Numbered from the stretch's first letter, positions 1-9,938 are shown. The stretch: DNA of 64,000 nt from Colias croceus (GCF_905220415.1 NC_059550.1:9984501-10048500), one strand, 5' to 3'. The notes: generated by a model from the letters alone, not told the origin. Numbers and translations: made by a program.

Positions 1-1121
1 AAGTTTAAAATGCATAACAGCCTATGAAAGAGTTTTTCAGTTATTCAATTAGAAATAAATAAACTGGTTTATTTCTGTTCGACATGTGACGATGGAGTGG
101 GCGCGTGACGTGGCCATTCTTTTGATACTGTTTGCGCACTACTCTGTATTTCTATTTTTGTTTCTTCTTTTGCTATATGAAAAGATCGTACACCCACTAA
201 ATAAAGGCCTGCAACATACTCGCCATACCCTGCCTTGGTATTATGTGCGCAAGCGGGCGACTTTGATCCATGTGATTCGTCTGCTCGTTTGCCTGTTTCA
301 CATAAAAAAGAAACATGCATCTACCTGTGATTCTGTTTCAAGTTGTGATTCTGATCTTATACTGCTGATTCTGAATCTATTGTGATTATTATGGTGTTGA
401 TTCTGATTCTGAATTTGATTCCTTGAACGCCTAGGAAAGCCGTGGGTGAAAGGACAGAATTAAAAAATTGTTACTTACTGTGTTATAACCTCAGAATAAA
501 TGAAACAGTTTTTCATAAGATAACTATCCAATCTTGTTATCTTAAAATTGACAATGTGACACGATACCTATTTTTATTTATAGATAGATGTTTTGTAAAT
601 TGTATATAAGAAACTCCACAGTGTGTAACAACACCTATGGCTTTTAAAGCTGCAGAATTGAATGGCAGATGCATAAAACATTTTTTTCAATAATTTTTCC
701 ATACATTTCAATATGGTCTCATTTCTATTGTCATTGAATAGAATGTAGTTACCAACAAAAAGTGTTTAGAATGCAGTAGGTACAATGCTGGGCTATGATA
801 TATTAAATATTTCTTTTATTGAATGTTTCAATTTTTATAAAAATAAAATAAAAAGATCGGAAATCTCTTGTTATCATCATCTCTACAATTCTATAATACA
901 TGGTGCAAAATTTAAATTTATAATCCTAGTTGTTCCTGAAGATATTTTAAATGTTTTTATACATTTTAGCATATTTTTAAATGTTTGCGTTTAACAATGA
1001 AACTTAAAGAAAGTTGGTTTTCTATTGAAAAAGCGATATCAATCGACGACACAATAAAACGTTTACTATAATATTCACAAACATCTAAAAAGGGCTTTAA
1101 CTTCTTAGTTCTGAGCATTAG
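1..1121. other. No gene seen; AT-rich DNA with a GATTCT-rich patch
   Basis: I see no supported gene here. A loose GATTCT/TGATTCTGA low-complexity patch lies at about 327-420. The short stretch at about 268-312 (CTGCTCGTTTGCCTG followed by an A-rich run) resembles the extreme 3' tail of a common lepidopteran LINE, but it is too short to classify. A 99-codon frame at 86-385 is rich in leucine and phenylalanine only because of the base composition. Confidence 0.5.
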
Positions 1122-1318
1122 TGCTGATTTATACAGGGTCAGTAGACAAGTCAGTCGCGGCGCCGAAATTCGGCGCCGCGACTTCGGTGACTTTAACTGT
1201 TTACGTAGACTTCAAGCCTCTGTACTGACTTCAAATCTGTTTACACAGGGTTTTTTTTCGGGTCAGCACTGATTTGCCTCGAATTTGTAGTCAGTTACTG
1301 ACCCTGTGTAAATCAGCA
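1122..1318. mobile_element. MITE with 22-bp TIRs and a GC-rich internal palindrome
   Basis: The ends are TGCTGATTTA(T/C)ACAGGGTCAGTA in inverted orientation with one mismatch, giving a 197 bp non-coding element. A perfect 14-bp-arm palindrome (GTCGCGGCGCCGAA, 1-nt spacer) lies at about 1153-1181 and is far more GC-rich than the surroundings. I cannot see a clear target duplication, so the superfamily stays open. Confidence 0.75.
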
Positions 1319-1555
1319 TTTATTAATAATTCCAAGTAATAGATTGAAAGGTATAGAGCTTCATAATGTCTGTGAAATGTAGACGTCATAAACTGTCTGA
1401 TACATTCTAAGGATACATTATATTGAGGGTAGATTGTTTTTAAGTTGAGGAAAATAATGCCGATTGTTTTTGCATCAGTGACTTTTTTAATCTTTTAGGC
1501 ATTTATTTGTTACTTAAATATGATTTTTTTAATACCGAAAACTTTTGTCACATTA

Positions 1556-1785
1556 CGGTGCATTCACACCAAACGAACATAGAGCTAGAGCTAGAACAAG
1601 AGCATTTTTTTGTGATGTTTTAGTGTAAACGAAAACTCGTCTTCAGTGTTGTTTAGTATTAGAACATTGCATAGAATCTTTTCGAACGCACTAAGGACAA
1701 CGAAAGAATACTCTACGCCTATTTAAACTCAATTAATTTGACATATTGAGATTTGAATGAGCATTCGCTCGTTTGATGACTACAT
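1556..1785 (+). mobile_element. PIF/Harbinger-like MITE, copy 1 (right end decayed)
   Basis: This copy begins CGGTGCATTCACACC directly after TTA and matches the better copies at 27657-27878 and 38922-39152 along most of its length. Shared interior words include TAGTGTAAACGAAAACTCG and GAACATTGCATAGAATC. The right TIR has decayed near GCTCGTTTGATGACTAC. It is non-coding. The TTA/TAA three-base target seen in the other copies is the basis for the PIF/Harbinger assignment. Confidence 0.75.
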
Positions 1786-2142
1786 AGTACATACTTATAT
1801 AATATCTATGCTTTATATTACCCTTAAAAGCACACTTAAAAGCCTGCTAATTGCTATTAAATGCAGACATAACACATAACCTTCTTAAGGCACAGTTAAA
1901 ATAATATAAACAGTATTTTAATTAAAATAGATCTTAAATAACACAATTAATATAGACACCGCCTCATCAAGTGGTTTTACTAAGTGAGGAGCCGTGTTCC
2001 CCTGGCATTTACTAAGTGTTTACTTAAACTTAATGTATTTATGTTATTTATATACTTAGGTAGTTATTTTAATGTAGAACACGAGGCAAGTCTTATCATT
2101 GTCAACAATTTCTGTTAAGAGCTGGACCTACGAACTAACTCA

Positions 2143-2276
2143 TAAATTTATTTATTCAATTAGACTTCTTCTAGAAGCACCTTAGAATCGTTATAACATT
2201 TTTTTTAAAATTACCATCAATTCGGAAAGTATCTATAGAGTATAACCGGCAAGAAACTCCATAGTTGCTCTTTTAC
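2143..2276 (-). mobile_element. 3' end fragment of the CR1-group LINE
   Basis: On the minus strand this reads like the last 130 bases of the LINE at 5341-9243: GGAGTTTCTTGCCGG, a GATACTTTCCGAATTG segment, CTTCTAGAAGAAGTC, then AATTGAATAAATAAAT. It is a heavily 5'-truncated insertion, typical of failed reverse transcription. The flanks 1786-2142 and 2277-2803 hold nothing else I can name. Confidence 0.75.
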
Positions 2277-2803
2277 TAGCTAGGTACATACATCTAATAT
2301 TGATTTACTTTCTAACCAAGATTCTGTTCGATTGAATACTTATAGCGTAATTATAACCCTTATTATTTAAAAAAAACTAATTTGATTTATTTAACTTCAA
2401 TGCAAGATGAGATAAGATTGGGATTAAAGTTACCCGACTTTTTCTACCTTTTTGTGTGAATTTGTTCTTTCTTATAGAATTCGTTTGTAAGCTCTTATGA
2501 CTTATACAATTAAAACATAGTGTTAAAATAATTTATGATCATTTCATAAATTTCTTGCAAATTATTTTTTATCACCAAACATCGCTTTCCTGGGTTGTTC
2601 TCTAATCAAAGAAGTATCTACACATACCAATAATTCCCGAACACCAGACTACATCTAATTAATAATGTAGGTAAGTCAATCCTTTGAGATGAAGAGATGA
2701 ATACAATAAAATCGACGAGTAATCGTCCCTGCTGTTTGAGGAACCTTAGTTTGCACGATGTATCAATTCAATATTTAATATTATATCCATTTTACAAATA
2801 AAT

Positions 2804-3158
2804 CTACACTAATATTATAAAGCTGAAGAGTTTGTTAGTTTGTTTGAACCCGCTAATCTCAGTAAGTACTGGTCCGAATTGAAAAATTATTTCGGTGTCA
2901 AATAGAGAATTTATCGAGGAAGGCTAGAGGATCCTATGTGCAGACTGTAATATATCTCCGTAAATTTCATACAGATCTGATAATCAGTTTAACTCTATAA
3001 TATAAAAATGTGTGTATGTGTTGGTAAGCGCATAACTCGAGAACGGCTGAACCGATTTTGTTTATTCTTTTTTATAATATTCTTTGAAGTACGAGGATGG
3101 TTCTTATATAGAGAATACGTAAACATGTACCACGGGCGAAGTCGGAGCGGACCGCTAG
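2804..3158 (+). mobile_element. Chimeric Helitron: family-A head, family-B tail
   Basis: The element starts TCTACACTAATATTATAAAG after an A, as family A does, and matches family A to about 2930. It then changes to family B (AAAAATG..., CTTGAAGTACGAGGATGG-like core, GGGCGAAG hairpin) and ends GGACCGCTAG before T at 3159. Either a family-B copy landed in a truncated family-A copy, or a rolling-circle event joined one head to another tail. Confidence 0.7.
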
Positions 3159-3417
3159 TATATTATGAAACACTTTACAAACTTTCGCATTTGTAATATT
3201 AACTATTTGCAATACAATTATTTTCTTTTTAATACTCCAGTTGTATACAACCAGCTTTAGAGATATCGTCGAATAATTGAATGTAATGGCGAAGTAATTT
3301 GGAGGGACGTGCTCTCTAGGGATCCTAATACATTAGCATTTTATTTCCGAAACTAGATAAACGTGTTTCCCGTGTGGGAAATGGATTGAATATTAATATT
3401 CCGTAGGGTTTTTGGAT

Positions 3418-3732
3418 TCATCATCATCATCATCATCATCAGCCCATATACGTTCCCACTGCTGGGACACGGGCCTCCTATGAGGGTACAGGCCATAACC
3501 CACCACGCTGGCCAAGTGCGTGATGGCGGATGACACATGTCGTCGAACTTTTCAATTCTTCGACATGTCGGTTTCCTCACGATGTTTTCCTTCACCGTTC
3601 GAGCAGTGGTGATGTTACAACATGCGCAGATAAATTGAAAAATCAATTTATTTCCTGCGCGCTCGCCTGGTCTCGAACCTCGGACTTATCGATTCGAAGT
3701 CTAAGGTCTCACCACTGAGCCACCACTGCTCT
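3418..3732 (-). mobile_element. tRNA-derived SINE with (ATG)n tail, copy 1
   Basis: Read on the minus strand, it begins AGCAGTGGTGGCTCAGTGGTGAG (A box) and carries a B-box region GGTTCGAGACC. A tRNA-unrelated body follows, then GGGAACGTATATGGGCTG and a (ATG)n run. It is about 94% like the plus-strand copy at 30232-30543 by eye. Its last 50 bases resemble the RTE 3' end at 45346-45395, so an RTE machinery probably mobilises it. Pol III transcription from the A/B boxes is expected from the family. Confidence 0.85.
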
Positions 3733-3745
3733 TTTGCCACCACTG

Positions 3746-3784
3746 CTCGTTAGCTCAGCGGTGAGAGCATCCATCTAATCAAAT
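3746..3784 (+). other. tRNA-like 5' half (A box only)
   Basis: GTTAGCTCAGCGGTGAGAGC looks like a tRNA D-arm/A-box, lying on the opposite strand to, and touching, the SINE at 3418-3732. No matching T-arm or B box follows. It may be the truncated head of a second SINE or a duplicated SINE head in inverted orientation. It is not a complete tRNA gene. Confidence 0.4.
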
Positions 3785-3805
3785 GTTTTGGATTAATATT
3801 TAAAA

Positions 3806-4033
3806 CTAGATTTCTGCCCGCGGCTTCGCCCGCGTTCACAAAGGAAAACCCGCATAGTTCCCGTTCCCGTGGGATTTCCGGGATAAAAACTATCCTATAT
3901 GTTAATCCAAGTTACCCTCTATATGTGTGCTAAATTTCATTGTAATCGATTTAGTAGATTTTACGTGAAAGAGTAACAAACATCCATACATCCATACATC
4001 CATACAAACTTTCGCCTTTATAAATATATTAGA
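3806..4033 (-). mobile_element. Helitron family C (non-autonomous)
   Basis: On the minus strand it runs from TCTAATATATTTATAAAGG to the terminal hairpin (CGCGG loop CCGCG region) and CTAG, followed by T. Family words GGGAACGGGAACTATGCGGG and ATTACAATGAAATTTAGC are present. It has no coding capacity. Confidence 0.85.
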
Positions 4034-4186
4034 TTATTAGTGTGTTCCGCACTATGTTCATTATAAATGTAATTACACTATTAGTTCACTAAGCCTGTGG
4101 AAATTATTTTTATGAAGCTATATATTTATTCTTAGGTACAAAATAAAAGGTTACAATATATGAATATTCAATATCATTATTGGATA

Positions 4187-4346
4187 CTAGCAGTGCCCCG
4201 CGCTTCTGCATGCATGGCTTCGCATCTATTGGTCTAAGTGTGATGAAATACAGCCATAGCCACCTCGATAAACCTAACAGTGAAATAAATTTTCAAATTG
4301 GACCCGTGGTTCTGAATCTAACGCGTTCAAGCAAACAATCTCTTCT
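4187..4346 (-). mobile_element. Degenerate Helitron family A
   Basis: The minus strand shows the A-family order: GAACGCGTTAGATTC, CCAATTTGAAAATTTATTTC, a TTATCGAGG relic, then CGCGGGGCACTGCTAG. The internal TCATCACACTTAGACC is recognisable but diverged. It is an old copy. Confidence 0.65.
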
Positions 4347-5340
4347 ATATATATATTTTTTTTTATATTAGTTTAGATAATATCAGATACTTTAAAGCGC
4401 TTAATTTAAACTATCTACCAATTTAACTGTAAACATTCTTCCATATTAAATAATTCATAATTATTTTTTGTACCCCCAACAATAACCAGTATATCAAACT
4501 AAACAATATTCTAGAACCCTCGTTACTTTCGCCTGTCTCAAAGATTCTTCCGACGCGACGAGCACACACGAAGGGCTAAGCCTAAACACGTCACAGAAAA
4601 TCAAAGTTCAAACACCCTTTATATGTCAGCTCACCTAACTGGCGACGGTACTTTTCGTGTGTTTTGCATATTGTATCAATTTAATAATGTCAACTGTGAA
4701 TTTTTGTTTTAAATGTTCAATAAGACTATTTTTTCAAATGGTAGCCTAACTTATATATCTACATACATTGTTTCGTAGACCCGATCAATATAGATAGGCA
4801 TTAGGCATGGCGATATATGTATGAGTTAAGGTTTTAATTATTCTTATTCAAAATTATTACCTAAGACACTACAAAACTACTACTAAACTACAAAAGCTTA
4901 ATTATGGCATAACAGGCTGGAGATTGCGATCATGTTGTCGTCTTCATCATCAAAACTAAGCATTTTTTCGCACCTAAATGTTAACCACTATACCTAATAG
5001 GTACTCAGTAATACTGATCAATCACGTAAAATACAAAAACACTTAGCATCAAAACAACATGTAAAAACCTTTCATTTTAAATGGCACATGTGTAATCGAC
5101 GCACGAACACTGTACATCAATGTTCCAACGATCCAATGTTCCACTGGAACAATGAAAATACGGAACGAAATATAAAAATGTATGTATATAACTGAAACCC
5201 CCGTAACAGACGTGCACATGCAAAATGCATAATGTGCTGAATCGGAGACAGCCACGTAACCACTACTATTGGTGATTATTTTGAATCGAGTCGAGTTTTT
5301 GAGCGAGTTTATGCCACTCTTGTACAAACTTTCCAAATAA
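4347..5340. other. No gene identified
   Basis: This is AT-rich sequence without a recognised element. The 5' UTR of the LINE that starts by 5341 may lie in its last few hundred bases, but nothing marks a boundary. An open frame on the minus strand (5049-5387) overlaps the start of the LINE ORF1 and has no motif. Confidence 0.4.
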
Positions 5341-5361
5341 TTAAAGTTAAGCAATGAAAAT

Positions 5362-6129
5362 ATGGAACGCTTCGAGTCTCTGACCAATAACTATGTATGT
5401 AAGTGTTCCATAAGTGACAATGAGCAACCGTCGCCCCATAAGACCATTGACTGCACTAACATACATAGTATTCAACCAACGGCAACACTTTCATCTAGTA
5501 AAACAAAACATCTTTCCATGCAGGAAATTATTGTGTTGTCAGATAATATAGGTCAGGGTTTTGGCGCTTTGCTTAACAACTTAGGGCATAAAGTTACTAA
5601 TTTTTGCACTCCTAATAGTTCATTTACATATATCATGAATTCATTAGATAATTTTAGTTTTAATGAAAATAGTATTGTTATTATATTATACGGAGATAGT
5701 TTTAATTTAAAAAAACATGACATTGATATAGGATTTCAAAAAATGTTAAAAATTAGTGGTGAGACAAAATGTAAATTTATGTTGTGTACATTACCGTATT
5801 TGCCTGGTTTGACACAAAATCAATATAGGTTTATCTATAATATTAACTTGAAATTGTATAATTTAACAAATCATCATAGTGATGCATTTATATATTTTGA
5901 CTTAAATTCCTGTATAAAATCTTTTTGTATGACAAAGAATACAGTGTATCTGCCATTTAGATATAAGAAAGAACTTGCTATGTTAATAGCATATAAAATT
6001 ATTAACCAGTCTGGTACATGTTCTGTATCAGACCATCGATCTACTATAATTTTATGTAGTAGTAACTATATACACCAACCTAGGTTAAGTGTTGACAGAA
6101 AATTTAGCCCTAAGCTAGATTTAAACTAG
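5362..6129 (+). CDS. LINE ORF1, SGNH/GDSL esterase-like
   Basis: The 255-residue product probably acts as the RNA-binding or chaperone-like ORF1 protein of the LINE ribonucleoprotein. After an N-terminal segment with scattered cysteines (residues 12-40) comes a region built like the esterase of CR1 ORF1 proteins: a block-I-like IIVLSDNIGQGFGALL (about residues 55-70), an IILYGDSF strand near 107, and a C-terminal block with IYFDLNS near 175. The textbook GDS serine is not clear, so catalytic activity is uncertain. ATG 5362 is the only early start after the upstream stop at 5338. ORF1 may be N-terminally short, since a PHD-like or zinc-knuckle region often precedes the esterase. Its last two codons TTA AAC and the stop TAG lie in the slippery sequence described at 6120-6126. 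Confidence 0.7.
   Translation: MERFESLTNNYVCKCSISDNEQPSPHKTIDCTNIHSIQPTATLSSSKTKHLSMQEIIVLSDNIGQGFGALLNNLGHKVTNFCTPNSSFTYIMNSLDNFSFNENSIVIILYGDSFNLKKHDIDIGFQKMLKISGETKCKFMLCTLPYLPGLTQNQYRFIYNINLKLYNLTNHHSDAFIYFDLNSCIKSFCMTKNTVYLPFRYKKELAMLIAYKIINQSGTCSVSDHRSTIILCSSNYIHQPRLSVDRKFSPKLDLN
6120..6126 (+). promoter_or_regulatory. -1 programmed frameshift slippery site
   Basis: The heptamer T TTA AAC is phased so that TTA and AAC are the last two zero-frame codons of ORF1, and the ORF1 stop TAG follows at 6127-6129. A one-base backward slip re-pairs both tRNAs on TTT AAA and continues CTA GTA TGT into ORF2. U UUA AAC is among the strongest known eukaryotic -1 slippery sequences. A possible downstream stem pairs GCTA/AGCC (6144-6154) with GGCT/TAGC (6183-6194); its stability is not computed. 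Confidence 0.75.
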
Positions 6130-8993
6130 TATGTAAGACAACAGCTAAGCAGCCTTTTTCCATTGTACATCAAAATATTCAAGGCTTGGCTAGCAAATTA
6201 TTAGAAATAGAATTATTCTTAAATCATTATAGTATTAAAGTTTTTTGTGTAACAGAACATTGGCTTAAACAATGTCAGTTGTTAATAAATGTTGATAATT
6301 ATGAGTTAAAAAGTATATACTTTAGGAAACATGCTATTCATGGAGGTTCTCTTATTTTTGTACACAATAGTGTAAAATGCAAAGAACGAACTGACATTGT
6401 TAGTCTATCTGTAGAACGCACCATTGAACTGTCCTGTGTTGAACTTGAGCGTTACATTATTGTTTGCGTTTATAGGCCTCCTTCCAGTGACTATAATATG
6501 TTTGAGACAGTCATGGAAGAAATATTAAAGCGTTTGAGCAGAAGTGAAAAGAAGGTTATAGTATGTGGAGACTTTAATATTGATTTACTTTCACACACAC
6601 AAACGGCAACACGAATAGTTAATTTATTTCAATCATTTAATTTACATAAACTTTTTGATGAACCCACACGAATTACACCTAGTTCTGCAACTTGTATTGA
6701 TAATGTTTACTGTGATTGTAACTTTTTAGAAAAAAATATTCTCAATACACTGACTTCGGATCACTGTGGCCAGAAAGTAGTTTTTGAATGGGATTGCATA
6801 CCTACATTTAAAAGAATTAATGTTAGGCCTATAACTAAAAAAGGCATTCATAAATTTAGAGATAATATTAATAATAATTTGCCTGGCCTGAATGATCAAT
6901 CCTTTCATAATAATCCTTGTGAAATGTTTACAAATCTTTTTAATTTAATTCATAATGAGTTTGAAAAAATCTTTAAAGTTAAATCTTTAAGTATTACCAA
7001 GGATTTACCATTTAGCCAATGGGCAACACCTAGTATACACAGATGCAGGAATGTTTTATATGAGTTATATGGCATGAAGCAATATAACAAAGACATGTCA
7101 TTTCTTAGTTATGTTAGAAATTATTCAAAAACTTTTAAAAAAGTTTGTTTCACTGCCAAGTGCTTGTATGTCAGAGATAAAATACGCAACTCTGATAACA
7201 AAGTTAAAACGGTTTGGTCAATTATTAATGGTGAAATGGGCAAAAGCCAATCAAATAGTACCATAAAACTTGTTAATGCTGGTAGGGTCATTGACAAAAG
7301 TGCTGATGTTGCGCTTGCTTTTGAAGATTTTTTTAGTAGTGTCCCTGTTAGTATTACCGAAAAATTAAATTCGTCATCAGCGCTTGCGGAGTCCTACTTG
7401 AGGGACCATGTTGCTGAGTGTAATGTATTATTTGAATTGCGACATGTGACTGCAGAGGAAATTGTTAAAACTTTTAAAACATTAAACTTAAAAAAAACAT
7501 GTGATCTCTGGGGAATGTCTGTAAATTTAGTAAATAATATTATAGAAAACATTGCCAACCACTTAGCGTTTATATTTAATCAATGTTGTGACTGTGGTAT
7601 ATTCCCTGATTTATTAAAGTTAAGTAAAGTAATTCCTTTATTTAAAAGTGGTGACCAGGAAGACTGTAATAACTATAGGCCAATTTCCATTTTACCAACT
7701 TTGAGCAAAGTCTTCGAGAAATTAATTTTAAACCAATTATGTAGTCATTTTGTATCAAATGGTTTACTGCACGCCAAACAGTTTGGTTTCACAAAGGGGC
7801 GCTCTACTACTGATGCTGGAATAGCTCTTTTGTCACATATATATAAAGCATGGGAAAATTCAAAGAATGCTTTAGGGATATTCTGTGACCTTTCTAAGGC
7901 TTTTGACTGTGTAGAACATACCACTCTATTACGGAAACTAAATTTTTATGGTATTAAAGGTTTATCTCAGGACCTCATAGCTTCATATCTTCAGAACAGG
8001 GTACAAACCGTTGTTGTTAATGGAGAGAAATCTCGCGGTGCGCCGATTAACATAGGTGTTCCGCAGGGATCTATCTTAGGACCGTTTTTGTTCTTAGTAT
8101 ATATTAATGACCTACCTTATTATTTGCAGGATATGTGTGAAATAGTACTGTTTGCAGATGATACCTCATTAATATTTAATGTGGATAGACATGACTCAAA
8201 CGTTGACGAAGTAAACTCTGCTCTTTTACGCATATCCAATTGGTTCACTGCTAATAATTTATTATTAAATGCAAAAAAAACAAATTGTGTAGAATTTATC
8301 CTTCCAAATGTAAAAAAGGTAAAAAGGGATATTATTTTAAACGGGGAGGTATTATACCCTGTGGATTCTACTGTTTTTCTTGGATTGACACTAGATGAGA
8401 AGTTACAATGGGGGGCCCATGTTGCCGCCACCGCTGCTAAGCTTAGTTCAGCTGCATATGCAGTTCGAAGAATAAGGCATCTCACCGATGTAGACACGGC
8501 TAGATTGGTTTATTTTAGCTACTTTCATAGCATTATGTCCTATGGAATTCTTCTATGGGGCAGGGCTGCAGATATTGAAACTATATTTATATTACAGAAA
8601 AGAGCCATACGCTCTATATATAATTTACGTGCTAGGGACTCACTAAGAGATCTCTTTAAGAATACTGGTATCCTCACTGTACCATCACAGTATATATTTA
8701 ATAATATTTTATATGTACACAAAAACGCAGACTTACACACAAGAGTAGGAGATAGACATTGTTATGGCACAAGGAACAGAAATAAAATTGAAATGCCATT
8801 TTACCGGTTAGCTAAAGTTAAAAATTCATTTATGGGTCAAGGTATACTTTTTTACAACAAAATTCCTCATAGTATTAAAGAGTTTAGTAGTGCTAAATTT
8901 AAGAATTATGTAAAAAACGTCTTAGTTCAGAGAGCCTATTACAGCATTAAGGAATATATGGAAGATAAAAACCCATGGAGGGTTGTCGCGTGA
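6120..8993 (+). CDS. LINE ORF2, endonuclease-reverse transcriptase
   Basis: This is the replication enzyme of the element: it nicks target DNA and primes reverse transcription there. Counting residues from codon 6186 (TTG), the AP-type endonuclease fills about residues 1-225, with TEHWL near 23, GDFNIDL at 128-134 and SDH at 191-193. The reverse transcriptase follows, with NYRPISILP, DLSKAFDCVEH, GVPQGSILGP and the catalytic FADD at 656-659, and then a C-terminal region of about 270 residues. The frame opens at 6114 but has no ATG before residue 105, which is inside the endonuclease. The conserved domain start HQNIQGLASK (from 6168) therefore lies upstream of any AUG. Frame fusion to ORF1 by -1 frameshifting explains this best. 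No internal stops or frameshifts are visible. Confidence 0.9.
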   Translation, partial: FKLVCKTTAKQPFSIVHQNIQGLASKLLEIELFLNHYSIKVFCVTEHWLKQCQLLINVDNYELKSIYFRKHAIHGGSLIFVHNSVKCKERTDIVSLSVERTIELSCVELERYIIVCVYRPPSSDYNMFETVMEEILKRLSRSEKKVIVCGDFNIDLLSHTQTATRIVNLFQSFNLHKLFDEPTRITPSSATCIDNVYCDCNFLEKNILNTLTSDHCGQKVVFEWDCIPTFKRINVRPITKKGIHKFRDNINNNLPGLNDQSFHNNPCEMFTNLFNLIHNEFEKIFKVKSLSITKDLPFSQWATPSIHRCRNVLYELYGMKQYNKDMSFLSYVRNYSKTFKKVCFTAKCLYVRDKIRNSDNKVKTVWSIINGEMGKSQSNSTIKLVNAGRVIDKSADVALAFEDFFSSVPVSITEKLNSSSALAESYLRDHVAECNVLFELRHVTAEEIVKTFKTLNLKKTCDLWGMSVNLVNNIIENIANHLAFIFNQCCDCGIFPDLLKLSKVIPLFKSGDQEDCNNYRPISILPTLSKVFEKLILNQLCSHFVSNGLLHAKQFGFTKGRSTTDAGIALLSHIYKAWENSKNALGIFCDLSKAFDCVEHTTLLRKLNFYGIKGLSQDLIASYLQNRVQTVVVNGEKSRGAPINIGVPQGSILGPFLFLVYINDLPYYLQDMCEIVLFADDTSLIFNVDRHDSNVDEVNSALLRISNWFTANNLLLNAKKTNCVEFILPNVKKVKRDIILNGEVLYPVDSTVFLGLTLDEKLQWGAHVAATAAKLSSAAYAVRRIRHLTDVDTARLVYFSYFHSIMSYGILLWGRAADIETIFILQKRAIRSIYNLRARDSLRDLFKNTGILTVPSQYIFNNILYVHKNADLHTRVGDRHCYGTRNRNKIEMPFYRLAKVKNSFMGQGILFYNKIPHSIKEFSSAKFKNYVKNVLVQRAYYSIKEYMEDKNPWRVVA

Positions 8994-9112
8994 GAACCGC
9001 AGGACAGTTCTTTGGCATATTATGATAATATATACGTACGGTTACTTACATATTTTGTAAAATTAAATTGTAATACTGAAATGATTTAAAAGAGCAACTA
9101 TGGAGTTTCTTG

Positions 9113-9148
9113 CCGATTCTTCTCCATAGATACTGCTTTCCGAATCGG
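9113..9148 (+). promoter_or_regulatory. Stem-loop in the LINE 3' UTR
   Basis: CCGATTC (9113-9119) pairs with GAATCGG (9142-9148) around a 22-nt loop. The family copy at 24436-24594 keeps it with one G-U change (CCGGTTC), while the older copy at 2143-2276 has decayed pairing. Such 3' structures are usually what the reverse transcriptase recognises in tail-repeat LINEs. Confidence 0.5.
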
Positions 9149-9243
9149 TGGTAAATGATAAAAATATGTATTGACGTTTCAAAAGTGCTTCTCGAAGAAG
9201 TCTAATTGAATAAATAAATGTTTGAGTTTGAGTTTGAGTTTGA

Positions 9244-9938
9244 ATACAGATATGCCTATAATATATGCCTCAGTAATAGTGAAAATGAATTTCTTATTTC
9301 AGGAGTTAACTTAGTTCTCCGAATTAAATTATTACTCATAAACATTTCGAAATAAATAATTATATCTTTAGTTCATTTCCCAACAGTTCTTCAGTCGTTT
9401 TTGCATATTAATTTGATAAATAAATCTTACTTTATTTTTTTTCTTTATGTGCCGTTACACACTTGGTACCTTTATTATTTGTTGCTACAATTTTTTAATA
9501 CTCACATCCAACGCTTCGTGACATACAAAAGCTCATCCTTCAAACACACTTCGACTTTAAATAAATTCTAATAATTAATTACATAATTATAGCAACAACT
9601 AAAATTAAACTATAAAAGTCGTCTTTAGCAAAAATAAATTCTTATAAAATGAATATGTTTAGATTTTTTTTAGAGTTTACAAGGTATACATATTATGTTT
9701 AGATTCGAGAACTCATAGTAGGGGTCGCGGTTTATTGCTCGTAAAATGAACCTAATAAAATTACATAAACATGATTGTTTTCAGGAAATGTGTACACGGT
9801 GGAATTGAAATAATACATTAAGGTACTTTAGTGATTACGCACCTTGAATGTAAATAATTTAAAGATAGTATACTTACCTACATATTAATATATTGAGATG
9901 AAAAATATTTTAAAATAGGTATTTTATTTCATCCGCTT
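9244..9938. other. No gene identified
   Basis: This is AT-rich DNA after the LINE tail. I see no coding signal and no repeat shared with the rest of the window. Confidence 0.4.

Larger units (their letters stand above)
5341..9243 (+). mobile_element. CR1/L2-group non-LTR retrotransposon, near complete
   Basis: The order is ORF1 (5362-6129), ORF2 with apurinic-type endonuclease and reverse transcriptase (about 6120-8993), a 250-base 3' UTR with a small stem-loop, and a tail of repeated TTTGAG instead of poly(A). Tails built from short repeats and an ORF1 with an SGNH-esterase-like fold are typical of the CR1/L2 group. The 5' limit is unknown; 5341 is simply where the ORF1 frame opens. Related 3' ends at 2143-2276, 24436-24594 and 34434-34460 show the family is multicopy. 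Both frames are intact, so this copy could be recent. Confidence 0.85.

Noticed and set aside
86..385. 99-residue hydrophobic frame, possible small membrane protein
   Set aside because: The Leu/Phe richness follows from T-rich DNA, a similar frame overlaps it on the other strand, and nothing indicates expression or conservation.
5049..5387. 112-residue minus-strand frame before the LINE
   Set aside because: It overlaps LINE ORF1 antisense, has no motif, and a composition typical of chance.
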